NCBI GenBank assembly: GCA_965203375.1
Contig: OZ241886.1
Span: 620,001-684,000 of the forward strand
Direction of reading: 5' to 3'
From: CATQHS01 sp965203375
GTDB taxonomy: Bacteria; Actinomycetota; Acidimicrobiia; Acidimicrobiales; Aldehydirespiratoraceae
DNA length: 64,000 bases
The position numbers were made by a program, and so were the translations under genes. This document shows, one piece after another, positions 41,841 to 50,616 of this stretch; the stretch's first letter is position 1, and the number at the start of each line of letters is the position of its first letter. The notes beneath the pieces are model-generated. The model did not search any database and was not told the origin of the DNA. It saw only the letters and a list, made by a program, of their open reading frames with translations.

Positions 41841-42009
41841 CGGAGCCCCCGCCCCCGCCAGCGCGGTCGTCGTAGTGGTTCCAGTCGTGGCCGAGCGCGG
41901 CCGCGGCCGCGTCCAGCGACGAAGCTCCCAGGAACCGGGCCGCGGCCTCGATCCCCCCGCGGGCCAGGACTTCGGCGGCGGCGGTGAGCCGGATCGACCC
42001 GGCCGTCAC
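41833..42009 (-). CDS. 58-residue protein like the C-terminal end of a tyrosine recombinase
   Basis: A GTG at 42009 overlaps the stop of the upstream gene (GTGA), and the stop overlaps the transposase start. The text GSIRLTAAAEVLARGGIEAAARFLGASSLDAAAAALGHDW resembles the last helices of tyrosine recombinases, with an Arg, an L-G-x-S-S turn and a nearby Tyr (NHY), but the usual His-x-x-Arg is not present. With the upstream gene it may form a split or degenerate recombinase domain. Confidence 0.45.
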   Translation of the reverse strand: MTAGSIRLTAAAEVLARGGIEAAARFLGASSLDAAAAALGHDWNHYDDRAGGGGGSGG

Positions 42010-42554
42010 CCCTTCGGCTCCGGCCAGCCCGGCGTCCGGATCGCGTCGCAGAGCCGGGTCGCGACGGACTGCGCCCCCTGCTGGAGGCTGATTCGGTTGG
42101 TGACGCACAGCCGGTCAGCGGGCGAGATGTCGTTGACGGCCAGCACCCGCCGGACGGCCTCCGCGCCCCACCCGGTCAGCGGGTTCACCCGGGACCGATC
42201 CGGGCCGGCGCCGAGCCGGACCGTCCCGGCGGCCAAGTCCACATCACAGGCCCGGGCGGCGGCGATCTCCGCGGGGGCGGCCCCGGCCTCGGCCAGAGCC
42301 ACCATCGCGGAGCGCCGCGAGCCGACCAGGCCCCGATCCGCGAACGCCCGCACCAGGTCCACCTCGGACGCGGTCAGTGGCCTCGACCGTCGGGGCGCCG
42401 GCGGTCTCGGCTCGTGCCCGGGCCGCAGCGCCGGATCGACCCCGGCCCCGGCCGCTTCGAGAGCGTCGCACACGACCGTCAGCGGCGGCGCCACAGACGG
42501 GCACACGACCACAACCGGGATGCGAGTCTGCGTCTCGGTCAGGCACTTCTGCAT
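42006..42554 (-). CDS. Tyrosine-recombinase-like protein, degenerate
   Basis: This protein of about 182 residues has RPLTASEVDLVRAFADRGL, SAMVALAEAGAAPAEIAAARACDVDLAAGTVRLG and RVNPLTGWGAEAVRRVL. The order resembles the start of the tyrosine recombinase catalytic domain (the G-L-R-x-x-E-l.l...D.d. block), but the catalytic Arg position reads A (GAAPAEI). It is therefore unlikely to be an active recombinase by itself. Start uncertain; ATG at 42554 is used. It forms an overlapping three-gene unit with the 58-residue protein and the transposase. Confidence 0.45.
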   Translation of the reverse strand: MQKCLTETQTRIPVVVVCPSVAPPLTVVCDALEAAGAGVDPALRPGHEPRPPAPRRSRPLTASEVDLVRAFADRGLVGSRRSAMVALAEAGAAPAEIAAARACDVDLAAGTVRLGAGPDRSRVNPLTGWGAEAVRRVLAVNDISPADRLCVTNRISLQQGAQSVATRLCDAIRTPGWPEPKG

Positions 42555-43144
42555 CGACTCCGGCGACAACGTACTAATAGAGACCGTCGACCGGCAGACC
42601 GGCGCCGGAGCACCCGACGACCGGGGGCTCCTACCCGACGGATACCACCGCGACCGCATCCCCCACAGCACCAACCTCAACCACACACAGTTCCTTCCCC
42701 GGCTAACGCTCGGCGGGCAGACCAGCCCCACCGGCCGGTCAAGGCTCCCCGCCGGGGAATGGGCGACCGCAACAGCGGCCACCACAACACCCGCCGCGGC
42801 CCGCACCATCGCCGCCGAATCCTACGACTACGACAACGACCGGTGGAGAAACTGCGGAAACAAGGACGGCGACCCGACCGACCAGAGGGCCTTGCGCGGG
42901 TGGGTGCGATCAAGGCCCGCCGGGTTCAAGTGGAAGAGCAATGGTCAAGCTCGGCGTGATCGCAACCGACGGCGGGACGAAGCCATAGGCCGCTTCACGG
43001 GGACTACTTGGCGACTGCCACGAGATGCCCCATTGGCATCGCCGTACTGCCGACAGTCACCGCCATCAGGGTTGATCGGCGCGTTACCCCCGGGTGACTG
43101 CCACGGCGCTGAGGGGGGCACCGTCCGACGCTGTGTATCAGCTA
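42555..43144. other. Island stretch without a recognised gene
   Basis: GC falls gradually from left to right. Long open frames cross this part on both strands, but their composition is that of opposite-strand shadows and no domain is visible. Confidence 0.5.
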
Positions 43145-43330
43145 TCAGGAGTCTTGTGTCGCCGGTGGCTTATGTTCTTCTTCCTGAACAGGCGTTGGAG
43201 GCGTGGTGAGGCTAAAAGCCTCGGGTAGCTTGATCGTGTCAGGAGGCTCACCGGTATCGCTGCCATAATACAACAGTTGGCCTTTACGCCGCTTCCGGGC
43301 GGGACGTTGCCCGTTCTCGCTTACTGGCAT
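43145..43330 (-). CDS. Small hydrophilic protein coupled to the DUF6338-like gene
   Basis: This 61-residue protein starts MPVSENGQRPARKRRKGQLLYYGSDTG and ends in a Pro/Glu-rich tail. The ATG lies inside the last codons of the upstream membrane gene, so translation is coupled. It is AT-richer than the surrounding chromosome. No family recognised. The arrangement of a membrane protein followed by a small Pro-rich protein recurs at 49063-49811. Confidence 0.55.
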   Translation of the reverse strand: MPVSENGQRPARKRRKGQLLYYGSDTGEPPDTIKLPEAFSLTTPPTPVQEEEHKPPATQDS

Positions 43331-44052
43331 GGCTCGTTACCCTCCTGTTGGTGGTTGACTACAACTTGTGCAGCATGTGATCGCATCTGATCTGGCAATA
43401 AGATTTTTGTGTACACGACATTACGAGAATTAATTAAACACCCTACGTCTTGTTTGTGCAAATCGGTGCCTGCAACCAAAAACTGATCTATAAACTCATC
43501 TACCGGCCTGTGAAAATAGATTGGACGGAGATACATGTCTTTAGGGTAAGGTGTTGCCGAGGCGTGACGTAAGTGCCCTACTAAAATATGTGACGTATTT
43601 GTTGCTAGATCCATGTAGCGAATCATAACAAAAGGACGCACTCCTCGCCTGTTCACTAATAAGCGCACGACATAATCAAACGCTGTTGGAATATAAGGAC
43701 GCTGTTCAGGGTCATAATTGAACAGATGTCTAAGTACAAATTCCCATCCTGAGCGTATTCTATTCCAATAAATCCCTACGACCTCCCCCAAGAGTGGCGG
43801 TATGATAATAGCTACGAATAAAACTACCCATACTCCTCCAGGAATGCGCTCTGCGTACTGTATGTACTCGACATACACGAAGTATGTCGGGCCCGCGTAG
43901 ACGACCGCGAAAATCAAACTAGCATAGATGAGTTTATGTACCCTATCGGGCAAATGCTGACGAAAGCTTGGAACGTGCCTTTCAAATGCCCAAAGAAAAC
44001 CTGCGCCACCAATTGAAACTAAAATTGTCAGTAGCCCAATGATCCATCCCAT
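43321..44052 (-). CDS. DUF6338-like membrane protein, low GC
   Basis: This 243-residue protein has three N-terminal hydrophobic helices (WIIGLLTILVSIGGAGFLWAF; LIYASLIFAVVYAGPTYFVYV; WVVLFVAIIIPPLLGEVVGIY) and a soluble C-terminal domain (FVMIRYMDLATNTSHILVGHLRHAS, then KDMYLRPIYFH). That layout, with a dG..xxG-like beta strand then x-diYL, resembles DUF6338. Its GC content is far below the chromosome, so it was acquired recently. DUF6338 function is unknown to me; such genes are frequent cargo in defence-rich regions. A weak GGGGAC lies upstream of the ATG at 44052. Confidence 0.6.
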   Translation of the reverse strand: MGWIIGLLTILVSIGGAGFLWAFERHVPSFRQHLPDRVHKLIYASLIFAVVYAGPTYFVYVEYIQYAERIPGGVWVVLFVAIIIPPLLGEVVGIYWNRIRSGWEFVLRHLFNYDPEQRPYIPTAFDYVVRLLVNRRGVRPFVMIRYMDLATNTSHILVGHLRHASATPYPKDMYLRPIYFHRPVDEFIDQFLVAGTDLHKQDVGCLINSRNVVYTKILLPDQMRSHAAQVVVNHQQEGNEPCQ

Positions 44053-44811
44053 GGCTAGTTGTCCCCAATCAATTATTCAGCCAACAGAGACGATCAGTCC
44101 ACAGGCTCTGCATGCCCCGGGCGGTCATCGGCGCCGCCTCCGCCTCGCGGTTTGCCGGAGTTGGCTGCTCGTCGTGGCTGTCAGGCCGCAGCAGCTGATG
44201 TCGCCAGCGGACTGGTGCGGGACGAAGCGCCGAAACAGTGCTCCCGTCCACGATGCCATACATATGTTCCACCTAGTCTCCCAGCCCCGACGGACGCAGC
44301 CGCGATGGCCATCCGGGGGCCGACGGCGGGTACGCCAGAGAACTAGAGGAGCGAACGATACCAGAGTTTTAGATCCGTCAAGTGCAAATCGAAACTGTCA
44401 AAATGCGCAACACCCACCTGCGTGCCACTGGCACTGGCCCGCGTGAGTCTTGCAGTAGCGAAATCCCAGGTCAGGCTGGATGTGAGCACTAGCAGCCGCA
44501 GAAACTAGCCAGCTCTCCGTTCGGTCCGAAGCATACCGCCCAGCCGCACCGGAACGGGCTTGCTCGAGAACGAGGCCGGACTGCCGGAGAGTTGCCCCCA
44601 CCGTTCCAGGAGGGCCTCTCGACGACTCTGGCTGGCCCCGCCCTACGGGCTCGCTGAAGGCGCGCGCCAGCGCGCACCGGGGGACGGGAAGCCCGCTGAG
44701 ATGGCCGACGGCGAACGCTTCTGCCCGCCAGCGCGCACCGGGGGACGGGGCCGGACATGTCGTCGGGACGGTGAATCCCGGCGGCTCCTCGAGACGAAGG
44801 CGGTTCGACAG
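44053..44811. other. Island stretch without a recognised gene; contains a 23-bp direct repeat
   Basis: No coding sequence could be supported. GCCAGCGCGCACCGGGGGAC begins identical 23-base copies at 44666-44688 and 44727-44749. Confidence 0.5.
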
Positions 44812-45644
44812 TCAGGCGGGCGGCGCCGAGGGCACGGGCGTGAACCTGGCGATGGCGGCGGTCCGCAGGGCGCGGCCGAGGCGGGCGTGCTCGTCTGTGT
44901 TCTCGTCGACGCAGTTGCCGTAGAGGACCGCGTCGATGACGTGGGCGGCGAACTCGGCCGGGCTGTGGTGGTGGCAGTAGAGGTCGATGCCGTAGCGATC
45001 GGCGCCGGGCCGGGTGCTCTCTCGCAGCGCGGCGGGCGGCACGGCGGTGCAAGAGACCCGGAACCCGGAAGGCCGGATGGCGGCGCCTGAGATGTCCATC
45101 GGGATTCCGGGCGTCGAACGCGGCTTCCCTCACCCGGCCAGCGGTGTGCCTGAAACCAGGCGAGGTCGTGCAGGTCTTCTTTGCCGCCGTCTGCGGCGGC
45201 TTCGGTGGGCCGCTCGCGCAACCCGTCGGTCTGGAGCGGTTCGGCTATGACTTGGTCCCATCGGGCGAGGCGTGCCTTGTCGAGCCAGACATACCTCTTA
45301 TCGGTTTTTCGCAGACCTGACCGGGCTGCTTCGACGAGAGCGCCGACCATGCCGTCGATGACCTGGTCCCGGCTGTGGCCGGTCAGGCAGCACACCACAC
45401 GCGGGTCGCCTCTAGGCGATAGCGGCGGTTCCAGCACGGCCGGGGTGCCGGATGTCTCCGGGATGAAGAACATCGTCCCGGTTGACGGGTTCAAGCCTTG
45501 TTCGACAGCGGCGGCGTTGATGGCGTCCACCGCGGCCCGGCCTTGCATTTGCGCGGGGATCTGTTCGCCGGGAAGGTCGGTCTCCGACGGTGCCCACCGC
45601 TGGGGGCGGCCCCCGACCGGGTACATGCCCAAAGGCATATCCAT
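44812..45644 (-). pseudogene. Frameshifted gene of unknown function
   Basis: Two minus-strand frames join into one protein-like text. The first runs from about 45644 (MDMPLGMYPVGGRPQRW; RAAVDAINAAAVEQGLNPST; LTGHSRDQVIDGMVGALVEA; RYVWLDKARLARWDQVI) to HDLAWFQAH near 45145. The second continues from there as AAFDARNPMDISGAAIRPSGFR and DRYGIDLYCHHHSPAEFAAH to VPSAPPA at 44812. A one-base shift around 45110-45150 separates them. The join could be a true frameshift mutation or a sequence error. I do not recognise the family. Confidence 0.45.
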
Positions 45645-45862
45645 CGCATCTGGGCTCTGGCCCTCTTGTAGCCCTTCAGGTGCCGGCTCGCCCGCCTTCG
45701 TGGCAGTGGGCCACAAGCTCGCTGCACTAGAACATCGCGTGAGCCGTGATGCTTCATATCGCCAATGAATAACCCCTACTATCATATTGCGCTAGGCTGT
45801 CATCAGATTAACAAAGATCATAGTAGACCTAAGCATAACGCTTGAAGCGGGTTTCTCTTCAA

Positions 45863-46825
45863 TCAATCCTTGCGATGGTGCTCTTTCCCTTTCTGCAAAA
45901 GATAGTCTACAAAGGCCGTGCAAGCAGTGTACATAAAAAGGGCTTCAGCACGCCCTACTGATGCTGCTTCTTGTTTAGCATCAAGGGCGTGCCTGATCCC
46001 GCTTTCATCACTTGCATAGCCATATAGTTTGGTGAAGGCTGCTTGTAACGCTGGATGAATTTGCATCCCACGAGATGCAAGTATCTTCAGCCCCGCTGAT
46101 AAAGAGGCTTCGCCGGTAATTTCTCGCACTACCGATTCAACGGCATGTATCCCTTCTCTAGTAGCATCAGGCCATTGAGAACCACTGATGTACTGAGCAG
46201 CTTGGTTCAAATGTTGTTCTACTCCTTGCAAGCCAGTTCCTTCTATAGACAATCGGGCGACACGTGTAAGCTCTGCCGCTCGTTGGCTTGTATGAGGTTC
46301 AAATCGGTAAGGAGGCGTTGGCCAGTCATCACTAGTTAGATGATACGCAGCGGCATGCCTATCCATGGTCTCTTGTAATCGAATGACCAACTGATAACTG
46401 TCGCAAGTATCCATATCGCCGTAAAGATCTATCGGGATATGCCCACGATGGATTCGGTGTACGATTTCCTTTAGGAATCGCTCAATGAAATCAAAGACTA
46501 CATTAAAATCTCCTTTGAGCACGAGATCTCGAGGTTCTGAGTACAACTCAGAGCTAAGAGATATGCTATCGATCGGTCTGCTTCTTAGGGCAGCAATTAC
46601 CGTTTTGAGGCATCCTGTCAGAGGTTCTGCTATGTGGATTCCTCCTCGGGCTGTACTGCCACTAGCAAACTGCCCAATGAACTTTGACAAATCGTCCCAA
46701 AGCGCAATTCGTAATGGCTGTGATAGTTCTTCTAGTTGCAAGGGCTCTGGCAAACTAGTGTAGCCCTCTCGTTGCGAAAAAGTCAGATCAACGGGGCCAG
46801 GTTTCTGACTTGCCTTCCAAAACAT
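45863..46825 (-). CDS. AbiJ-NTD4/HEPN-like abortive-infection protein, low GC
   Basis: This 320-residue protein begins with FSQREGYTSLPEPLQLEELSQPLRIALWDDL, the mark of the AbiJ N-terminal domain 4. Its C-terminal half ends SDESGIRHALDAKQEAASVGRAEALFMYTACTAFVDYL, as in the HEPN-like end of such proteins. Members are proposed phage-defence effectors that act by RNA cleavage on infection. The gene is strongly AT-rich beside GC-rich flanks. The ATG at 46825 shares one base with the stop of the methyltransferase remnant (TGATG), with GAAGG 9 bases upstream; an ATG at 46834 is also open. Transcription likely comes from upstream. Confidence 0.7.
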   Translation of the reverse strand: MFWKASQKPGPVDLTFSQREGYTSLPEPLQLEELSQPLRIALWDDLSKFIGQFASGSTARGGIHIAEPLTGCLKTVIAALRSRPIDSISLSSELYSEPRDLVLKGDFNVVFDFIERFLKEIVHRIHRGHIPIDLYGDMDTCDSYQLVIRLQETMDRHAAAYHLTSDDWPTPPYRFEPHTSQRAAELTRVARLSIEGTGLQGVEQHLNQAAQYISGSQWPDATREGIHAVESVVREITGEASLSAGLKILASRGMQIHPALQAAFTKLYGYASDESGIRHALDAKQEAASVGRAEALFMYTACTAFVDYLLQKGKEHHRKD

Positions 46826-47440
46826 CACGACCATCCTTCGGTGATGAGCCCCGCGATCTCGGTCCCGGTCTTGGTGATCGCTTTGACTGCGATGACTTTG
46901 CCGGGTTCGGGTGCGGGGAAAGGCTGGGATGTGAGCGACCAGAGCGCGTCCTCGGCGTCCGGATCCTTGCCGCGGCCGAGGGATTTAGCGAGCGCTTTGA
47001 AGCCGGAGTCGTTGGCGAGCCCGGATGGGAAGTACACGAGGCGTGACTCGAAGCTGAGCCCGTCGTGGTTGGTGTCGATCATCCAGGTGCCTATCTGGTC
47101 GGGGTCTTCGCCTGATCTGACCGCGCCGGTGCCGGGGTTGTAGGTGTCCCAGCCGATGAGTTCGACGGTGACGAGGGGCCGTTGCGTGACGGTGCCGTCT
47201 TCGGCCCTGATGGGGACGGTCCGGGGCCGCCGGTTGTCGTCTCTCACGCCCCACAGTTCGGTGGCGAGGTCAGACAGAATGGTGAAGGTGCCGCCCTCGT
47301 TCTCCCCGCCCTTGATCGTCTCAGCGATCTGCATGCCCCTTGTCGGCCGCGACCCGGTGGACGCGCACCCCCTGATAAGACTCTGGGAGTTCGGAGCGAA
47401 GTCGTAACCGACCAGCAGCAAGAGTTCAGCATCCACGCCC
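46825..47440 (-). pseudogene. C-terminal fragment of a type III-like DNA methyltransferase (Mod), copy 1
   Basis: From about 47440 the frame reads LLLLVGYDFAPNS, GGTFTILSDLATELWGV, VTVELIGWDTYNPGTGAVRSG, TWMIDTNHDGLSFESRLVYF, LAKSLGRGKDPDAEDALWSL, QPFPAPEPGKVIAVKAI and TGTEIAGLITEGWS. This is the C-terminal domain of site-specific (type III Mod-like) adenine methyltransferases, where the usual text is v.GvD.Y.P.tG.i.S and then W.iD.dYdg.sF. The N-terminal two thirds, with the DPPY and SAM motifs, are missing. An internal ATG at 47334 with AAGGGGC upstream could still yield a 169-residue protein. Confidence 0.65.
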
Positions 47441-48141
47441 TGGCACCACCGACCGCTGCGCCGCCTCGAGGTCCATGGAGACACACACCCTAAACCGGGG
47501 GCGAACAGGCTGCCGCCCCACCGAAGTCCGCAGGCTACCGAACCCTCAACGGCCGGCGGCAACCCGCCGCCGGGTTTGCGCGTGCGTCCGCTTCCGCCGG
47601 GGGCCGGCTCTCCGACCCCGACGGTCGAGAAACCGCAACGTCCCGGCAGCCGCGTCAATCTTGGTGCCGAGACGACAATCCCCGGCCGCGGAAGTGGGGT
47701 CCCTTGCTCCCCGCCCCGGGCCGCGCTCTCGCGGGTCGGTCGGGGTCGCGGCGCCCGCCGGACCCGGCGACGCGGCGAACTGCGGCAGCTTCGACACCCG
47801 GACAGAAGCCCAGGAATAGTTTTCGTTTTGGCTAGGCCCTTGGGCGGACCGGTCTTCTTGGGGGTCGGCGATCGTGGCCGCGCGGCGACTGTGCTTCTAG
47901 ATCAGCGGGCCGCGCTGCCGGGCTGCGGCTAGGTGGCTGACGGGCCGGTGATGCCAGGCCTCGACGCCAGCGCCGGGGGAAGACTTGTCCGGGTCGGGCC
48001 GCTCTACTGCTTCGCCCGCAGCCGCCGTCTGGACAGTCATACCCTCAGACCTGGCGGCCGCCGGGCGGTGGCTCACGTCCTCCGGGCGGGCCGTCTCGGA
48101 CCTTCCCGCCGGGGATGGCCCGACGCCGCGGCCCGGTCCGG
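47441..48141. other. Island stretch without a recognised gene
   Basis: High-GC sequence with several overlapping open frames on both strands, none with a recognisable domain or good ribosome binding site. Confidence 0.5.
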
Positions 48142-48351
48142 TTAGAGCACCTTCGGCTTGGGCGGCGGCGCAGGCGCCGGGCAAGGCTGCTCCGCTTCCT
48201 CGGCTATCGACTTGGAGGCCGCATAGCCTGCCCCGGTGTAGTCACCGTCGACATTGGCATTTGACCCCACGAGCCGAATGGCGACGGCCCGCATACAGAT
48301 TGAAGCGGCCCGCGTCAGTTCGTTCCAGTTGTCCCGGCTTGGAGCGGTCAT
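48142..48351 (-). CDS. Small protein of unknown function with a strong ribosome binding site
   Basis: This 69-residue frame starts MTAPSRDNWNELTRAASICM and ends in a Pro/Ala/Lys tail (PAPAPPPKPKVL). AAGGAG lies eight bases before the ATG at 48351. The ATG overlaps a stop (ATGA) of a short upstream frame that includes MMKEIAI, so it may be translated by coupling. No domain is recognisable; a small regulatory or phage-type protein is possible. Confidence 0.45.
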   Translation of the reverse strand: MTAPSRDNWNELTRAASICMRAVAIRLVGSNANVDGDYTGAGYAASKSIAEEAEQPCPAPAPPPKPKVL

Positions 48352-48682
48352 ATGGCGATCTCCTTCATCATGCGGCCCCGCTTGCCGGGGCCGCCGGTCT
48401 GCGGAACCGCCGACATTACCCGCCCGCTGGCACCTCTCCGCCGGTTTGCGGTGCGCTTCGGCCTTGAGCCGCGGATCGCCGGGGTTTCTCGCCATGTCCG
48501 GGCGGTTTCCCGTCCGGGCGCATCCCCCGTCCCGCCCTCAAAGGGCCGGGAACGCAGACCCAAGACCGGGGTCCGACGCCGACGCCGCCAGGCAGCCCAG
48601 AAGACGGTGCCCCAGCCCGGACTGGGAAAGGGCCCGTTGAGCATCCCCCGGATCTTGGAGGCTTCGTCAAAGAGGGGATGCT

Positions 48683-48857
48683 ATGTCTGAGATAGGACGC
48701 AAGCACGACCCGGAGTTCAAAGCGGGTGCTGTGCGGATCGTCGGGGAGACTCGCCCGCCCGGCCGCTGAGATCGAGCGCGATCTGGGGACCGGCGCGGGC
48801 ACGCTGGGCAACTGGGTCCGCAAGGAGCGGGGCGAGGTGGAGGGGCCCGAACTCTGA
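48683..48857 (+). pseudogene. IS3-type transposase OrfA remnant, frameshifted
   Basis: The text MSEIGRKHDPEFKAGAVRIVGET followed, after a frame change near 48755, by AEIERDLGTGAGTLGNWVRKERGEVEGP is the helix-turn-helix OrfA of IS3-family elements. Beyond the stop, ELVRLRCCCAELETQ in the same direction looks like its decayed leucine-zipper part. No OrfB or inverted repeats were seen. It is a dead remnant. Confidence 0.7.
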
Positions 48858-49062
48858 AGAGCGGTCTGAGCTGGTCCGGTTGCGGTGCTGCTGCGCCGAA
48901 CTGGAGACGCAACCGCGATGCCTGGCCTACGACCGGTGGCCCTTCGGCGGCTCGAACAGAGGCGAATTGCCCCACCGCCATGCATTCCCCGTCTGCTTCC
49001 GTCCTTTCATGGCCGCATGTCTCGGTATCGAACCGGGCGGGCGTTAGCCGTCGGCCCGAGGG

Positions 49063-49257
49063 TTACCTCCGGTTGGGGCGGTCGGCGGGTTCCTGCCCGC
49101 GTTCCACCATGGGGGGCCCGGCGACTGGTGGCGGTGCCTCTTCTGCTACTGCCGGGGCGCTGGCAACCGGGGGCGGATCGCTGGGGGGTGGTGGGTCGCC
49201 GAACGGAACATACGGGTCGCCGGCTGGAGACTCAGGGGAGCCATTACCGTTACTCAT
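49063..49257 (-). CDS. Small Pro-rich protein coupled to the low-GC membrane gene
   Basis: This 64-residue protein (MSNGNGSPESPAGDPYVPFG, then a Pro/Ala/Val-rich tail) starts at an ATG overlapping the stop of the upstream membrane gene (ATGA). AGAAGGG is upstream. It is disordered by composition and has no recognised family. It parallels the small protein at 43145-43330. Confidence 0.5.
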   Translation of the reverse strand: MSNGNGSPESPAGDPYVPFGDPPPPSDPPPVASAPAVAEEAPPPVAGPPMVERGQEPADRPNRR

Positions 49258-49811
49258 GGGATTATCCCTTCTATTGTGGCTAAGACAACACTGACAATCT
49301 GAACGACGACTGACCAAATAGATACCTTGACGGCTTTGGCTCTGGTTTCCAAAGGCCTCCGACTCTTGCGGACACGGTCTTGTATGCCGTCAATGAAGGT
49401 CTTGGCCTGGTCACGGGTCGTATACTGTAAGCACCTATCTGGGTAGATATCCATTCCTACATTTTTGGTAGGATAATGGACATATAACACTGCAACCAAT
49501 ACACCAATCCATCCCAAAATGTAAACGATAAAGGGCGTCAAATATCGCCGCCATTCTGGCGAACTGTCTGCATATAATATCTGCATAGTGCCGACAATTC
49601 CCAATAGCAAACCAGCCGCAACACCCACGACCACATATGTGGAATGCCGCAAGTTGTGTAATGTTTCTCGCAATTCATCTGGCTTCTTCAAAGCTTCGTC
49701 AATTCCTTTGCGCGCCCAATAGTCTCCCCAGCCTGTAGACGGAGCTACACCTGTTGGCACATCGTCTTCGCGTCCGCGCCAAACTGCCCAAGCTTTCCAG
49801 ATTCTAGACAT
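49254..49811 (-). CDS. Low-GC membrane protein of unknown function
   Basis: This 185-residue protein begins MSRIWKAWAVWRGREDDVP. Two closely spaced hydrophobic helices (YVVVGVAAGLLLGIVGTMQIL and YLTPFIVYILGWIGVLVAVLY) are followed by a soluble stretch, and a third helix lies at the C-terminus (VSIWSVVVQIVSVVLATIEGI). The layout recalls small membrane effectors such as SLATT-like proteins, but homology is not established. The gene is AT-rich with GC-rich flanks. It begins 58 bases after the stop of the second Mod remnant, in the same direction. Confidence 0.6.
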   Translation of the reverse strand: MSRIWKAWAVWRGREDDVPTGVAPSTGWGDYWARKGIDEALKKPDELRETLHNLRHSTYVVVGVAAGLLLGIVGTMQILYADSSPEWRRYLTPFIVYILGWIGVLVAVLYVHYPTKNVGMDIYPDRCLQYTTRDQAKTFIDGIQDRVRKSRRPLETRAKAVKVSIWSVVVQIVSVVLATIEGIIP

Positions 49812-49868
49812 GGGCTAGTTTCCTCTTATGTTCTATATGAACAAATGAACTGCTCACCTTGCAGATTC

Positions 49869-50000
49869 ACCATCCTTCGGTGATGAGCCCGGCGATTTTC
49901 AGCACGGGTGTTTGGTGATAGCTTGATGGTGATGACTTTGTCGGGTTCGGTCCCGGCGCTGCAGCAGACCTTCGACGGCGGCTTGTCTGGCCAGGGGTCT
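49869..50000 (-). pseudogene. C-terminal remnant of Mod-like methyltransferase, copy 2
   Basis: The last bases of this stretch encode KIAGLITEGW, nearly identical to copy 1 at 46825, and the codons before it encode PDKVITIK in another frame, equivalent to PGKVIAVK of copy 1. A frameshift separates the two. Upstream similarity fades. As in copy 1, a low-GC cargo gene follows directly. Confidence 0.6.
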
Positions 50001-50340
50001 GACGCCGATCCGGCCAGTTACGGGGCTCCACTGCCAGCCTGCGGCCGCTGTCCCAGACCATCACCACCAGGCCGTGCTTGTCGTCGCGCGACACCGCCTC
50101 GAAGAACGGGCTCATGTCGCGGATGAACAGCTCGCCGGGCCCACGCTGGCAAGGATACGGCCGCAGCGGGCCTGTCCACCGGGCTCTGACCACGGCATCT
50201 GGCGCCGCGACGACGGGCCGCTTGGCTCAAAGCAGGCCCGGAGGGATCAGACACGGGCGAGAACGAACCGACTCGCCTGCTCCGGCCTCGCCAGGCGGCC
50301 CGGTGTAACCCCAGGTCAGCGCCGCGAACGGGCCGTTCCT

Positions 50341-50616
50341 GAGAAAATCGTTCCCGAAACCCGCGAATTTCGTTCCCGGGCCGACTTTGGCAGAGTCCCT
50401 GACCTGCGGCTCAGCTAATTCGCGCCAGCCCCCGAGGGCGGGGGCCGGCGCGGGTTGTGGCGCGAATTGGCGGTTTGGCGGGGGGTTGGGGCCGTTTGGC
50501 GCTCCGGCGCGGGTTTGGGGGCGTGATGTTAGCGCTTTGGGACTGCTTGGCGCTTGCGGAGCGGCGTCGGGCTGGTTTGGGGGCGCGGCTGGGCGCCCGG
50601 GGGCCGGGCGTTGGGG
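50341..50616 (+). repeat. Repeat R2, inside the island
   Basis: The left arm (50341-50432) contains GTTCCCGAAACCCGCG and GCTAATTCGCGCCAGCCCC and matches R3. The right arm (50433-50616, from CGAGGGC) matches R1. R2 therefore contains both halves of the repeat system. Confidence 0.75.

Noticed and set aside
41875..43209. Plus-strand open frame across the recombinase-like region
   Set aside because: Composition is that of an antisense shadow, with no recognisable motif.
50401..50440. Partial tRNA copy at R2
   Set aside because: Only the seven acceptor bases and a few D-arm-like bases match, with an insertion between them. No cloverleaf forms.
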